This document shows positions 39,805 through 48,928 of a stretch of 64,000 bases of DNA, piece by piece. The notes beneath the pieces are model-generated. The model was not told where the DNA came from and did not search any database. It was given only the letters and a program-made list of their open reading frames with translations. How positions within the stretch are numbered: the stretch's first letter is position 1; every line of letters starts with the position of its first letter. The position numbers and the translations under genes were made by a program. Source of the DNA: Enterocloster lavalensis (GTDB taxonomy: Bacteria; Bacillota; Clostridia; Lachnospirales; Lachnospiraceae); contig NZ_CABJCG010000001.1 in assembly GCF_902364025.1 (NCBI RefSeq), positions 682,001-746,000 on the forward strand, in the 5' to 3' direction.

Positions 39805-40833
39805 ATGATCAAACGAGTTCTGACCTACACCATACCCGCGGACCAGGGCGGGAGGACCGTGGAGGAATATCTGCGCGGCCTGGGCTACTCCCACCGCCTG
39901 GTGGTACATTTGAAACAGACCCCCGGCGGCATTCTGGCCGGAGGGGAATCCGTATTTTCCACTTACCGGCTGCACCCGGGCCAGGTCCTCACCGTCACTC
40001 TGACCGAGGAGGAGCCGTCCCGGAATATTCCCCCTGCCGAGCTGCCCCTGACCATAGTTTACGAGGATGCCGACATCCTGGTCGTCAACAAGGAGGCCGG
40101 GATCCCGGTTCATCCCTCCCAGGGCCATCACGGCAACACCCTGGCCAACGCCGTTGCCCATTATTATGCCCTCAGGGGAGAACCCTTTGTGTACCGGGCC
40201 GTCAGCCGCCTGGACCGCGACACCAGCGGTCTGCTGGTGCTGGCCAAACACATGCTCAGCGCCTGCTCGCTGGCCGGACAGATGGAGGACCGCCGCATCC
40301 GCCGCCGCTATCTGGCCTTTGTCCGCGGCCTGACGCCGGACTCCGGCACCGTGACCGCCCCCATCGGCCGGGCGCCAGGCTCCGTGATCCAGCGCTGCGT
40401 GGATTTGGAACAGGGCGAGCCTGCCTGCACCCACTACAGCCGTCTCCTGTACAATCAAAAAATGGACCTGTCCCTGATCAGCCTCTCCCTGGAAACAGGG
40501 AGAACCCATCAGATCCGGGTCCACATGGCCTCCGTCGGCCACCCTCTGCCGGGCGATTTCCTCTACTGCCCGGACTACCGCTTAATCAACCGCCAGCCCC
40601 TGCACTCCTGGCGTCTGGAGTTTTGCCACCCCGTAACCGGAAAGCCCATGGAGTTCACCGCTCCCCTGCCCCAGGATATGGCGGCGCTGCTGCCGGAAGG
40701 GGCGGAGGAAACGGCGATATGGCTGGGGGCAGGCCAGGCGCGGCCGGAAGGTACAAGGGAGGCGCTGTCCCCGGCACCGGGAGGCTGCGCTCCTCTTACA
40801 CCCAGCGCAGCCCCTTTGGATAGTGATTCTTGA
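39805..40833 (+). CDS. RluA-family rRNA/tRNA pseudouridine synthase
   Basis: A 342-residue enzyme converting uridine to pseudouridine in RNA. It has an N-terminal S4-like region (GRTVEEYLRGLGYSHRLVVHLKQTPGGI), IVYEDADILVVNKEAGIPVHPS and the catalytic motif RLDRDTSGLLVLAK with the essential aspartate. The C-terminal 40 residues are low-complexity and overlap the end of the convergent methyltransferase gene by 38 bases. The AGGAGG upstream of ATG 39805 is 15 bases away, rather far, so translation probably couples to dinB. Confidence 0.92.
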   Translation: MIKRVLTYTIPADQGGRTVEEYLRGLGYSHRLVVHLKQTPGGILAGGESVFSTYRLHPGQVLTVTLTEEEPSRNIPPAELPLTIVYEDADILVVNKEAGIPVHPSQGHHGNTLANAVAHYYALRGEPFVYRAVSRLDRDTSGLLVLAKHMLSACSLAGQMEDRRIRRRYLAFVRGLTPDSGTVTAPIGRAPGSVIQRCVDLEQGEPACTHYSRLLYNQKMDLSLISLSLETGRTHQIRVHMASVGHPLPGDFLYCPDYRLINRQPLHSWRLEFCHPVTGKPMEFTAPLPQDMAALLPEGAEETAIWLGAGQARPEGTREALSPAPGGCAPLTPSAAPLDSDS

Positions 40834-42283
40834 AAATCTGCCCTGTGAGCTTGGCCCAGCCCAGACTGTAGTCCCCGGCACAGACCAGCACCCAGCCCTT
40901 CCCGGCCCCATTGGAAGTAAGTCCGCCCTCCAGGCTGTTTAAGTCCAGAGTCTCCCCTTTCAGGTAGCGCAGCACCGGTCCTTCCTGGGGTTTTAGCCTC
41001 AGGCTGATCCGGGCCTGTTCCGGGCGCAGGGCCAGAGCCAGAGCGTGGGAGGGCTCAAACCGGTTCTTCTTAAGCGTTCCCAGATGGAGACCCGGCCGCA
41101 CCACCTTCAGACCGGCCATCTCCGGCATCTCCCGCGGCGTCAGATACAGCTGATCCCCAAACAGCACGTAACTGTCCTGATCCGCCAGCCACTCAGCCTC
41201 CACCAGATTTTCCCGGCAGAAATCCGCAAAATCCTTCAGCAGCTCCTTCTGTTTCCGGACCGCCATCCGCGGCCCGGCCCAAAACTCCGCTGTTTCCGGG
41301 GCTTCCCCCTTCTTTTTCAGCACCGCCATGTAATGGCCTTCTCCCTCCAGCCGGTGGGGAAAGACCCGGAACGTCCGGGCCAGCTGCCCGCCCGGCTCTG
41401 TCTCCGGATCCACCCCCGCCCATCTGGGTTTTCCACAGTCAAAGCCCTCGTACCCCTCTACCGCTTCCACCTCGAAATCCGGGTGGCGCTCCAGGAAATG
41501 CAGCACCGTGCCCTCGTTCTCCTCCGGGGCAAAGGTACAGGTGGAGTAGACCATCCGGCCTCCGGGCTTTAGCATCCCCGCAGCCTGGTCCAGTATGTCC
41601 CCCTGGCGCGCGGCGCACATGGCCACGTGGTCCGGGCTCCACTGGTCCGCTGCCTGCGGGTCCTTGCGGAACATTCCCTCGCCGGAGCATGGAGCGTCCA
41701 CCACAATCTTGTCAAAGAACTCCTGAAACCTGGGGACAAGCCGCTCCGGCGCTTCATTTGTCACCACCGCGTTCTGAACGCCCATGCGCTCCACGTTCTG
41801 AGAGAGGATTTTAGCCCGGGCCGGATGAATCTCGTTGGAGAGCAGAAACCCCTTTCCCTTCAGCCTGGAGGCGATGTGGGTGGTCTTACCGCCGGGCGCC
41901 GCGCACAGGTCCAGAACCCGATCTCCCGGAACCGGGTCCATCAGCTCCACCACAGCCATGGCGCTGGGCTCCTGAATATAATATGCTCCGGCCTCGTGGT
42001 AAGGATGTTTTCCGGGCCTGTCCTCCTCCCGGTAATAAAAACCTTCCCGCACCCAGGGAATGGGCTGCAATTCAAATCCGGCTTCCTGCTCTATCTTTCG
42101 CGCCAGGTCCCGGGGACTGCTTTCAGGTCCGGCCGTTTTCAGCCCATTGAGCCGCAGGCCCTGCACCCGATCCCTGTCATAGCTGGCGATAAATTCCCCG
42201 TACTGGTCCCTCAGCAGCCCTCTCATCCGTTCACAAAATGCTTCCGGCAGATGTATCATATCAGTTTCAGTCCTTTTCTCCAT
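40796..42283 (-). CDS. NOL1/NOP2/Sun-family RNA cytosine-C5 methyltransferase (RsmF-like)
   Basis: A 495-residue SAM-dependent enzyme. SAM site LDLCAAPGGKTTHIA, two catalytic cysteines in VDAPCSGEGMFRK and YSTCTF, then a C-terminal RNA-binding part ending with a PUA-like domain (about 400-495). Length and order match RsmF/YebU-type rRNA methyltransferases. GTGGGG 6 bases upstream favours ATG 42283; a second ATG at 42259 is possible. Its 3' end overlaps that of rluA on the other strand. Confidence 0.92.
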   Translation of the reverse strand: MEKRTETDMIHLPEAFCERMRGLLRDQYGEFIASYDRDRVQGLRLNGLKTAGPESSPRDLARKIEQEAGFELQPIPWVREGFYYREEDRPGKHPYHEAGAYYIQEPSAMAVVELMDPVPGDRVLDLCAAPGGKTTHIASRLKGKGFLLSNEIHPARAKILSQNVERMGVQNAVVTNEAPERLVPRFQEFFDKIVVDAPCSGEGMFRKDPQAADQWSPDHVAMCAARQGDILDQAAGMLKPGGRMVYSTCTFAPEENEGTVLHFLERHPDFEVEAVEGYEGFDCGKPRWAGVDPETEPGGQLARTFRVFPHRLEGEGHYMAVLKKKGEAPETAEFWAGPRMAVRKQKELLKDFADFCRENLVEAEWLADQDSYVLFGDQLYLTPREMPEMAGLKVVRPGLHLGTLKKNRFEPSHALALALRPEQARISLRLKPQEGPVLRYLKGETLDLNSLEGGLTSNGAGKGWVLVCAGDYSLGWAKLTGQIFKNHYPKGLRWV

Positions 42284-42346
42284 GATTTTATCCCCACCCT
42301 GTCAGGCGCCCGCCCGCAAACTGTGCAATAACAGATTCGCCGCCGC

Positions 42347-42364
42347 GCCCATTCGAAAATGGGC
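42347..42364 (-). repeat. UUCG-capped hairpin in the leader region of the methyltransferase gene
   Basis: GCCCATT-TTCG-AATGGGC on the minus strand is a perfect 7-pair stem with an extra-stable UUCG tetraloop, about 64-81 bases before the ATG. No U-tract follows. The remaining 160 bases of this gap contain further GC-rich inverted repeats (GCGTCC ... GGACGC about 42466-42511), probably end structures of the DUF6465 message. Confidence 0.5.
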
Positions 42365-42526
42365 CGCCGCGCTTCTCCTGCGCGACAGCCCGCTTCATCC
42401 TTCACTACCCTTTATTATCCCGCGGACACGACCGTTCATACGGCCATGCGCGTCTGATATCCCGCGTCCGCCTGCGGATTGGGAATTCCACGCAGTCCGC
42501 TGTGGACGCTTCGATTTTGACGCTTC

Positions 42527-43048
42527 TTACAGCATCACCTTGAAGTCGTCTCCGCCCTCGCCGTTCACCACATAGTAAGCGGCGCTCTCATTGGCGACTA
42601 TGTAGAGCTGAATATCTTTGATCTCGGTATCCTTGTGGCTCTTCTTGTAGGAAGCGATGGCCTGGTCCAGAATGTCCTTTGCGATCAGATCTTTTCCGTC
42701 AAACTGGAAATGCACGCTCGCCTTGGGCTCAGCCGCTTTCTTCGCAGCGGGCTTTTTCGCCGCCGGCTTCTTGGCCGGTGCTGCCTTCGCGGTGGTCTTT
42801 GCCGTTGTGGTCTTGGCTGCGGCCGGCTTCTTAGCCGCCGTTTTCCTGGCCGGCGCCTTCTTGGCCTCTTCCTTGGCCGGTGCTGCCTTAGCCTCCGCTT
42901 TGGCCGGAGCGGCCTTGGTCTCTTCCTTTACCGGAGCTGCCTTAACTTCCTCATTGACGGCTGCCTTGGTCTCCGGCGCTGCCTTTGCCTCTTCCTTCAC
43001 ATTCGCTTTTTTTACTGCTGCCTTTGTTGTCTTGCTAGGTTCTGCCAT
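42527..43048 (-). CDS. DUF6465-type protein with lysine/alanine/proline-rich tail
   Basis: A 173-residue protein. The first 110 residues are repeats of KAAP, EEAKAAP, AAKKPA type, resembling histone H1-like or AlgP tails. The C-terminal 60 residues form a compact domain (VHFQFDGKDLIAKDILDQAIASYKKSHKDTEIKDIQLYIVANESAAYYVVNGEG), which I recognise as the DUF6465 pattern of Lachnospiraceae. The basic tail suggests nucleic-acid binding. Strong own promoter. ATG 43048 follows GGGAGG. Confidence 0.87.
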   Translation of the reverse strand: MAEPSKTTKAAVKKANVKEEAKAAPETKAAVNEEVKAAPVKEETKAAPAKAEAKAAPAKEEAKKAPARKTAAKKPAAAKTTTAKTTAKAAPAKKPAAKKPAAKKAAEPKASVHFQFDGKDLIAKDILDQAIASYKKSHKDTEIKDIQLYIVANESAAYYVVNGEGGDDFKVML

Positions 43049-43132
43049 AGTTCATGTTCCTCCCTGTCTTAAAAACATTAAGTTCAGTTACTCAACATAA
43101 CCCCTCAACTGTCCCCCGTCTGTGTTAAAGGC

Positions 43133-43161
43133 ATTATAAAATGCTTTTTCGCGTTTGTCAA
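43133..43161 (-). promoter_or_regulatory. Strong promoter of the DUF6465 gene
   Basis: Perfect TTGACA (43156-43161), a 17-base spacer and perfect TATAAT (43133-43138) on the minus strand, about 85 bases before the ATG. This near-consensus promoter suggests high expression. Confidence 0.88.
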
Positions 43162-43220
43162 CTAAATCGCCCGAAAAGCCCCGCAGATACGACATTCTTT
43201 CTAATTTTTTCCAATTCCGT

Positions 43221-43769
43221 CTACAGATACTTCAAAATCCCGGAGTACGCCTTTACCAGCTCCTCCAGGCCCACTCTGCAGTTGGCCGGGCTGGTGGAGG
43301 GAAGGACAACTGCGGCCCTGCCCGTGACCGGCAGGCAATAACGCCGGTAAAGATCGCCCGCCCTTGCGCCGGTGGTAAAAACCGCCTGCACCGGCGCAGA
43401 CTCCAGAATCCGGCTCATATCGTTGGCCGCAGGGCGGCGGATGCTGGCATCGTCCGCGCCGTGGATCTCACAGCCCGCCAGCACATCCCACAACGCCACA
43501 TGGCGGCGCAGCGCCATTGCACGCTTTTCCTCCACCGTCTGAGGCTCCGGCTCGCCGAGTACCCGGGCCAAAACCGGCCAGAAACGGTTTCTGGGGTGGC
43601 CGTAGTAAAATCCGTTCTCCCGGGACTTCGGGGAAGGGATCGAGCCGAGGATCAGCACGCGGCTTTCCTTGTCGAATACCGGCTCAAAGGGATGGCTCAC
43701 ATATTCCAGCTTTTTTGAGGCTTCTCCCTCTCCCGTCCCCTGTTTTTTCCGGGTTTCTCTCTCTTCCAT
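43221..43769 (-). CDS. Stand-alone DNA-deoxyinosine/uracil-type glycosylase
   Basis: A 182-residue protein of the uracil-DNA glycosylase superfamily. LGSIPSPKSRENGFYYGHPRNRFWPVL is the first motif block, VALWDVLAGCEIHGADDASIR the second and LPSTSPANCR the last. It closely parallels the C-terminal domain of the glycosyltransferase fusion at 22116-23534, so the two are paralogues. It would remove deaminated bases (hypoxanthine or uracil) from DNA. ATG 43769 has GGAGA 7 bases upstream; the longer frame overlaps the transpeptidase gene. Confidence 0.9.
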   Translation of the reverse strand: MEERETRKKQGTGEGEASKKLEYVSHPFEPVFDKESRVLILGSIPSPKSRENGFYYGHPRNRFWPVLARVLGEPEPQTVEEKRAMALRRHVALWDVLAGCEIHGADDASIRRPAANDMSRILESAPVQAVFTTGARAGDLYRRYCLPVTGRAAVVLPSTSPANCRVGLEELVKAYSGILKYL

Positions 43770-43804
43770 CGATGATTCTCCTGTCCGTTTCTCTCTATAC
43801 CGGG

Positions 43805-45838
43805 TCACGATACCCCCGGCCCGCCGCCCTCCGTGGACTGGGCGGAGCCGAAAGCAGGTCCGTACCCTCCGCCGGAGTCGCCGCCCCCGGCCGCAGTGGT
43901 CCCGTTCTCCACCGGAGTGATCTCCGGCCCTCCGGCTGCCTGGGTTGGCTCCGGCTGAGGCGGCTGTCCGCCTGGCTGCGCCGGCTGTGTCGGCTGCCCG
44001 CCCGGCTGTGTCGGCTGCGTCTCCTGCCCACCCGGTTGCGTCGGCTGTACATTTGGCTGCGTCGGCTGCGCCGCCTGCCCGCCCGGCTGTGTCGGCTGTG
44101 CCGCCTGCCCGCCCGGCTGTGTCGCCGGCACATTTGGCTGCGTCGGCTGCGTCGCCGGTTGCGTCGGCTTCGCCGCCTGCCCGCCCGCCGGCGGTCTGCC
44201 CGAAGCTTTGGTGGGGGCTTTGCTCTCCGTGCCCGGAAGGTTATAACAGATCACCGGCATTCCGGCGTACACGTTCTCATACAGCTCCTTGGCGGCCGCG
44301 TAGGGCATGTTCACACAACCGTGGGAACCGCCGGTCTTGTAGATGGAGCCACCGAAGCTGGAGCGCCAGCTGGCGTCGTGGAAACCGATCCCGCCGTTAA
44401 AGGGCATCCAGTATTTCACCGGGCTGGCGTATCCCTCGCCCTTTAACACCGCGTCCCGCTGCTTGTAGGTGAGGCTGTACAGCCCCGCCGGCGTGGTGTG
44501 GCCCTTGGACACATTGCCCGATACAAAATCGGACTCCAGAATCTTGTTGCCGTCCTTGTAAAAAAGCAGATGCTGGGCCGTCAGGTTGACCTCGGCGTAG
44601 GTATTTCCGTAGTCCGCGTCCCCATGGGCGGCCGCGGTCTGGGAGTAAACCGGCTCTCTGGTCACGCTCTCCCCCGCCTCCAGGATGCCCTTTAACTGGG
44701 CCGCCTCCTCCTTCTGGTTGATACGCCAGCCATAGCTGCCGCTGACATTCACCGTGGGACCGTAGCTGGTCTTGAAGGCGCGGGGCTTGTAGGCCGTGTT
44801 GTAGGTTTTAGCCAGCTCTGAAACATACTCTGCGATCTGCGCCTCATCCAGGGCGATATCGGTTCCCGTGCCGGTGAGCCATTCATGGGTCCGGCTGCCG
44901 TTTAAAACTTCCGTCCGGTCGCCAAAGGTGTAGGTCACCGTCACGTTGACATACCGGTTTCTGGCGTCCCGCTCAGCCGCCAGTCCGGGATCATCGGACC
45001 TCACCGACGGCTTCTCGTAACATCCAAGCTCCTCCAGGGAAATCTCAGGGTCCAGGCTGCGCACCGCGGCCGAGGCCGCAGTCTGAACCGCATCCGCCTT
45101 CAGAGCCGTGCCCTCCTCCTCCGGAACCACCTCATACCCCCGCCCCTCTATGTAGTCGGAAAGATAGGCGTCTCTCGGCCGGACCATGGCGCTCTCGTCC
45201 ATGCATTCCAGGCCGTTTACCTCCCGGGCCAGCGCCTCCTCATCCCATTTCAGCATAGTGCCGATCTGATAAACCCTGGGCGTCCGCAGGTGGAACACCC
45301 AGCGGTACGGATTCTGGGCTTCGAGAATCTTCTCCAGCCCTCCGTCAAACACGGTGTGCAGGCCGATGTCCTGTCCCGTGATCTCCTCCCCGCTCCCGTC
45401 CCTGGCCACAACGGTCAGGCGGTAACGGTCAGCCCCGGCTGAGAACGCGGCCTTCACCTCATCCACCGTCCGGTCGGACACATCCGCCCCATTGATCACC
45501 GTATTGGGGAAAAATACGGTCTTGTATGCCTGGGCGGCGTACACGTAAAATGCAATCCCCGCGCACAGCAGCACGCCCACAAAACCGGCCAGGGCCGGCA
45601 GCCAGGCAGTCCGGCTCTTCTCCCGGCTCCCACCGGCAGGCTTTTGCGGGAAACCGCTATCGCCTTTGCCCTGCTCCCCGGCCGCAGCGCCCGGAGCGCC
45701 CGCAGCCGGCTCCGACGCCGCCCTCTCCTTCTCCGCCCTGCGTGCCGCCGCGGCGGCCTCCCGGCTGCGGCTGCGCCTCACAGGCCTTTTTTCATGTTCC
45801 GGACCGGAATCCTGCAGCTTCTTCTGATCCTCGCTCAT
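43805..45838 (-). CDS. L,D-transpeptidase (YkuD domain) with peptidoglycan-binding region and PTQP repeat tail
   Basis: A 677-residue membrane-anchored enzyme that makes 3-3 peptidoglycan cross-links. Cytosolic basic N-terminus, one membrane span (about 79-101), a central region with two putative peptidoglycan-binding PG_binding_4-like units (about 110-330), then the YkuD domain about 415-532 with GFHDA (His487) and SHGCVNMP (Cys508 nucleophile). The C-terminal 130 residues are low-complexity PTQPGGQ repeats and a Gly-rich end. Its ATG directly abuts the DUF523 stop, so the two are translationally coupled. Confidence 0.92.
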   Translation of the reverse strand: MSEDQKKLQDSGPEHEKRPVRRSRSREAAAAARRAEKERAASEPAAGAPGAAAGEQGKGDSGFPQKPAGGSREKSRTAWLPALAGFVGVLLCAGIAFYVYAAQAYKTVFFPNTVINGADVSDRTVDEVKAAFSAGADRYRLTVVARDGSGEEITGQDIGLHTVFDGGLEKILEAQNPYRWVFHLRTPRVYQIGTMLKWDEEALAREVNGLECMDESAMVRPRDAYLSDYIEGRGYEVVPEEEGTALKADAVQTAASAAVRSLDPEISLEELGCYEKPSVRSDDPGLAAERDARNRYVNVTVTYTFGDRTEVLNGSRTHEWLTGTGTDIALDEAQIAEYVSELAKTYNTAYKPRAFKTSYGPTVNVSGSYGWRINQKEEAAQLKGILEAGESVTREPVYSQTAAAHGDADYGNTYAEVNLTAQHLLFYKDGNKILESDFVSGNVSKGHTTPAGLYSLTYKQRDAVLKGEGYASPVKYWMPFNGGIGFHDASWRSSFGGSIYKTGGSHGCVNMPYAAAKELYENVYAGMPVICYNLPGTESKAPTKASGRPPAGGQAAKPTQPATQPTQPNVPATQPGGQAAQPTQPGGQAAQPTQPNVQPTQPGGQETQPTQPGGQPTQPAQPGGQPPQPEPTQAAGGPEITPVENGTTAAGGGDSGGGYGPAFGSAQSTEGGGPGVS

Positions 45839-46288
45839 CTATACCTGCCTTTCTAAGTCTTTCAGCAACTGCCCGATGGAGGACTCGCCGTATACGGTCA
45901 GCCCCTCCTCCCTGAGGCGGGCAGCTGCCACACCGTCCCCGGGAATCAAATTTCTCGTAAAAGTTCCGTCGTATATCCTGCCGCTTCCGCAGGAGGGGCT
46001 GCGCTCCTTTAACAGCGCGTACCTGCAGCCGAAGAGCTTTGCCAGCCTCACGGCCTCCTCCGCTCCTCTGAGGTACGCCCCGGTCACGTCCTGCCCGTCC
46101 TGTGTCACCACACGGCCGTCCTGCCGTTCCGCAGGTGTGCGCGGCGTGGCCAGCCCGCCCATGATCTCCGGGCAGACCGGCACCAGATGGCAGCGCTCCA
46201 TGAGTTCCCGGATACCCGGGGCCAGCTCGCCGCCTCCGTCATATCGGCATTTGACGCCCATCAAACAGGCGCTTACCAGTATATTCAT
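45839..46288 (-). CDS. DUF523 family protein
   Basis: A 149-residue protein beginning MNILVSACLMGVKCRYDGGGELAPGI, with PVCPEIMGGLATPRTPAE, RYALLKERSPSCGSGRIYDGTF and a conserved cysteine set; this is the DUF523 signature. Function unknown; often linked to thiouridine or Fe-S metabolism by context only. ATG 46288 has AAGGGGAT upstream. Immediately precedes the L,D-transpeptidase gene. Confidence 0.9.
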   Translation of the reverse strand: MNILVSACLMGVKCRYDGGGELAPGIRELMERCHLVPVCPEIMGGLATPRTPAERQDGRVVTQDGQDVTGAYLRGAEEAVRLAKLFGCRYALLKERSPSCGSGRIYDGTFTRNLIPGDGVAAARLREEGLTVYGESSIGQLLKDLERQV

Positions 46289-46328
46289 ATTTCATCCCCT
46301 TATCAATTATGTAACGGTTTGCTGTGCG

Positions 46329-47687
46329 TCAGAACCTGCGCCCGTCTTTCAGAACCTTTCCGGACAGCAGCAGGTATGTGCTGGAAGCGGCGATGGAGGC
46401 TATAATGTCGGAAATCGGCTCCGCGTAAAAAATGTTCTGGGCACCGGCCACGGCGGGCAGAACCAGCATCGCAATCATATAGACCATTTTGCGGAACATG
46501 GACAGGCTCACCGCCACCTTGGCGATTCCCATACCCGTAAATCCGTCCACCACCGTGTACTCAATCGCCAGCGGAATAATACACAGCGTGTACACCCTGA
46601 TCGCCCAGTTGGTGATGCTGGTATACTCGGGATCCTGAGTAAATATCCGCACGAAATACTGAGGCAGCAGGTTGGCAATCAAAAACATAACTGCGGTAAA
46701 CGCGATTCCCAGCAGCAGGATATGCTTCTCCGCCCTGCGGATCCGGTCCGGCCTGCCCGCCCCATAATTATAGCCCATAATCGTCTGGGTTCCACCGGTA
46801 ATTCCTCCCAGCGGCATGGTGATCATCAGCATGAAGCTCTGCACAATGGTATTGCAGGTCAACAGCATGTCGCCCTGTAATTCTCCGCCGTAACGCTGGA
46901 TAATGGTGTTCATCATAATAATCAGCACGCTGTCCGAGGCGATGATCAGGAAGGGAGAAAGTCCCACCACCAGCACCTGTTTCATCACGCGCCTGCGGTA
47001 ACCTCCGAAGGTGATGGGCACCAACGGCCGTTTTCCCAGAAGAAACCACAGCACAAAGGCGCAGGAAGCCATCTGGGAGATCACCGTGGCGATAGCCGCC
47101 CCCTTGACGCCCATGCCCAGCACAAAGATAAACACCGGATCCAGGGCGATGTTGGCCGCCGCCCCGATGATCACGGAAAACATCCCCGTCTTGGCAAACC
47201 CCTGGCAGATGATAAACTGGCACATTCCGGTGGAGAGCAGGGCAAACACGGTGCCCGCCAGATACCAGCTCAGGTAATCGTTGGCGTAGGGGAAAATCGT
47301 CGGGCTGGCGCCAAACCAGCTCAGGAGATAATCCTTAAAGCTGTAAGCCAGAACCGTGATAAGAAACGCCATGGCCAGCAGCAGGCAGAAGCAGTTGGCC
47401 ACAATCTGCCTTGCGCCCTTTTCATTTTTCTGACCCAGGCGGATGCTCATAAGCGGAGCTCCGCCCACTCCGATCCAGCTGGCAAAGGAGGTGATCAGGG
47501 TCACAATGGGGCCGCAGACGCCCACTCCGGCCAGCGCAAGGCCGCCTGTGCCCGGGATATTGCCGATGTACATGCGGTCCACAATGCTGTATAGCACGCT
47601 CACAAATTGAGCCAGCATGGAAGGAAATGCCAGCCTCCACACCAGCCCTCTGATTTGATCTGTATCCAGACTATTTTCTATCTTCAC
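46329..47687 (-). CDS. MATE-family multidrug efflux transporter
   Basis: A 452-residue membrane protein with 12 segments in two six-helix halves. LVWRLAFPSMLAQFVSVLYSIVDRMYIGNIPGTGGLALAGVGVCGPI is the typical MATE N-terminal helix pair, and MPLGGITGGTQTIMGYNYGAGRPDRIRRAEK matches the second-half signature. It exports cationic compounds with Na+ or H+. The start codon is GTG at 47687, with GGGAG 8 bases upstream. 66 bases after the YtvI gene. Confidence 0.93.
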   Translation of the reverse strand: MKIENSLDTDQIRGLVWRLAFPSMLAQFVSVLYSIVDRMYIGNIPGTGGLALAGVGVCGPIVTLITSFASWIGVGGAPLMSIRLGQKNEKGARQIVANCFCLLLAMAFLITVLAYSFKDYLLSWFGASPTIFPYANDYLSWYLAGTVFALLSTGMCQFIICQGFAKTGMFSVIIGAAANIALDPVFIFVLGMGVKGAAIATVISQMASCAFVLWFLLGKRPLVPITFGGYRRRVMKQVLVVGLSPFLIIASDSVLIIMMNTIIQRYGGELQGDMLLTCNTIVQSFMLMITMPLGGITGGTQTIMGYNYGAGRPDRIRRAEKHILLLGIAFTAVMFLIANLLPQYFVRIFTQDPEYTSITNWAIRVYTLCIIPLAIEYTVVDGFTGMGIAKVAVSLSMFRKMVYMIAMLVLPAVAGAQNIFYAEPISDIIASIAASSTYLLLSGKVLKDGRRF

Positions 47688-47753
47688 GGTAAATACTCCC
47701 TCACTGTACCGCAGTCTGCGGCCCGCCCGCGGGCGGACCCGTAAACCGCGGCC

Positions 47754-48887
47754 TTATTCTCCTTTTCGGAACTCATTGATATCCCGCACCAGCGTCATAA
47801 AGCTGTTGATCATGGAATCAAATGCCCCGTATTTATATAAATTCATAAAGAACAGACCGATGGGCACCGCCAGAATCATTCCGGCAAGGCCGCTGATCTT
47901 AAAGCCCAGAAACAGCAGAATCAGGGTGAATAACGGGTTTAATCCCATACTGTCCCCCACCAGCTTGGGCTGCACCAGCTGGCGGATCACCTGTGTCAGG
48001 ACATACAACAGAAGCAGCCCCGCCGCAAAGGCGTACTCTCCCGCCAGAAGCTTGACCACGCCCCAGGGAAGCAGCGCGGTCCCGGTGCCGAACACGGGCA
48101 GAAAGTCCAGAAAGGCGATCAAAAAGCTGAGCACCGGAGCGTAACTCACGCCCAGTACAAAAAATCCCACCATCAGGATCAGCCACACCACGAACATGAT
48201 CTTGAACTGGGCCAGGAAATAGCCGCCCACCAGGTGTTTGACCTCCCCGGTCAGGTAACGGTAATACCGGGTGCACCATTCCGGCAGAAGCTGCTTCCAG
48301 AATGCGATGATCCGGTCCCGGTCCACGATAAAGAAATAGGAGGAAAGGATGGTCACCACGGAATACACCAGCGCGCCGGGTATGCTCTTGGCCACAGTCC
48401 CCGCCGCCTCCATGGTGGGCGGGGCGGCCTTCTGCACCAGCATGCTGAGGGCGTCCCCGATATTGGCGGTCAGCTGGTTCCACGCCTGCTGCACGCCGGG
48501 CGGGAAGAACTGGAACAGGTGGGAAATCTCCTCCATATTGGTCTTGACGTCCGCCTCCAGCGCGGTGTAGAGCTGGGGAAGCGTCTTAAAAAGCGCGCTG
48601 ATCCCAGCCGCCGTCCGGGAAAAAAGCAGATACAAAAGCCCGATCACCATAGCCAGCACCAGCACCACAATGAGAATGGAGCTGTGTTTGCGCACCAGCT
48701 TCAGCCGCCGCTCCAGAAACCGCACCGGCGGATTGGCGATCAGCGCAATGATCCAGCCGATCACAAAGGGCATAAAAAACCGCAAAAGCTTCGGCCCCAA
48801 AAGACACAGGAACACCCACCCCATAAACGGTATCAGAATATTGAGCACAAGCCTCAGATAATGTCTCCATCCTGTATTCTCTTCCAT
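47754..48887 (-). CDS. AI-2E-family membrane protein, sporulation YtvI type
   Basis: A 377-residue permease-like protein with eight hydrophobic segments; SFLIAFLDFLPVFGTGTALLPWGVVKLLAGEYAFAAGLLLLYV and the ending QPKLVGDSMGLNPLFTLILLFLGFKISGLAGMILAVPIGLFFMNLYK are characteristic of the YtvI subgroup. ATG 48887 is favoured over GTG 48896, as AGGTG lies 6 bases upstream. The YtvI members are mother-cell sporulation proteins, supporting a spore-forming host. Confidence 0.87.
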   Translation of the reverse strand: MEENTGWRHYLRLVLNILIPFMGWVFLCLLGPKLLRFFMPFVIGWIIALIANPPVRFLERRLKLVRKHSSILIVVLVLAMVIGLLYLLFSRTAAGISALFKTLPQLYTALEADVKTNMEEISHLFQFFPPGVQQAWNQLTANIGDALSMLVQKAAPPTMEAAGTVAKSIPGALVYSVVTILSSYFFIVDRDRIIAFWKQLLPEWCTRYYRYLTGEVKHLVGGYFLAQFKIMFVVWLILMVGFFVLGVSYAPVLSFLIAFLDFLPVFGTGTALLPWGVVKLLAGEYAFAAGLLLLYVLTQVIRQLVQPKLVGDSMGLNPLFTLILLFLGFKISGLAGMILAVPIGLFFMNLYKYGAFDSMINSFMTLVRDINEFRKGE

Positions 48888-48928
48888 TCCCTTCACCTGC
48901 CATTCCCGGTCCGCCGGACCTGCAGCCG

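Noticed and set aside
43960..44200. Short regularly repeated sequence resembling a CRISPR or tandem repeat array
   Set aside because: The repeats are in frame and encode PTQPGGQ-type units of the L,D-transpeptidase tail; there are no unique spacers.
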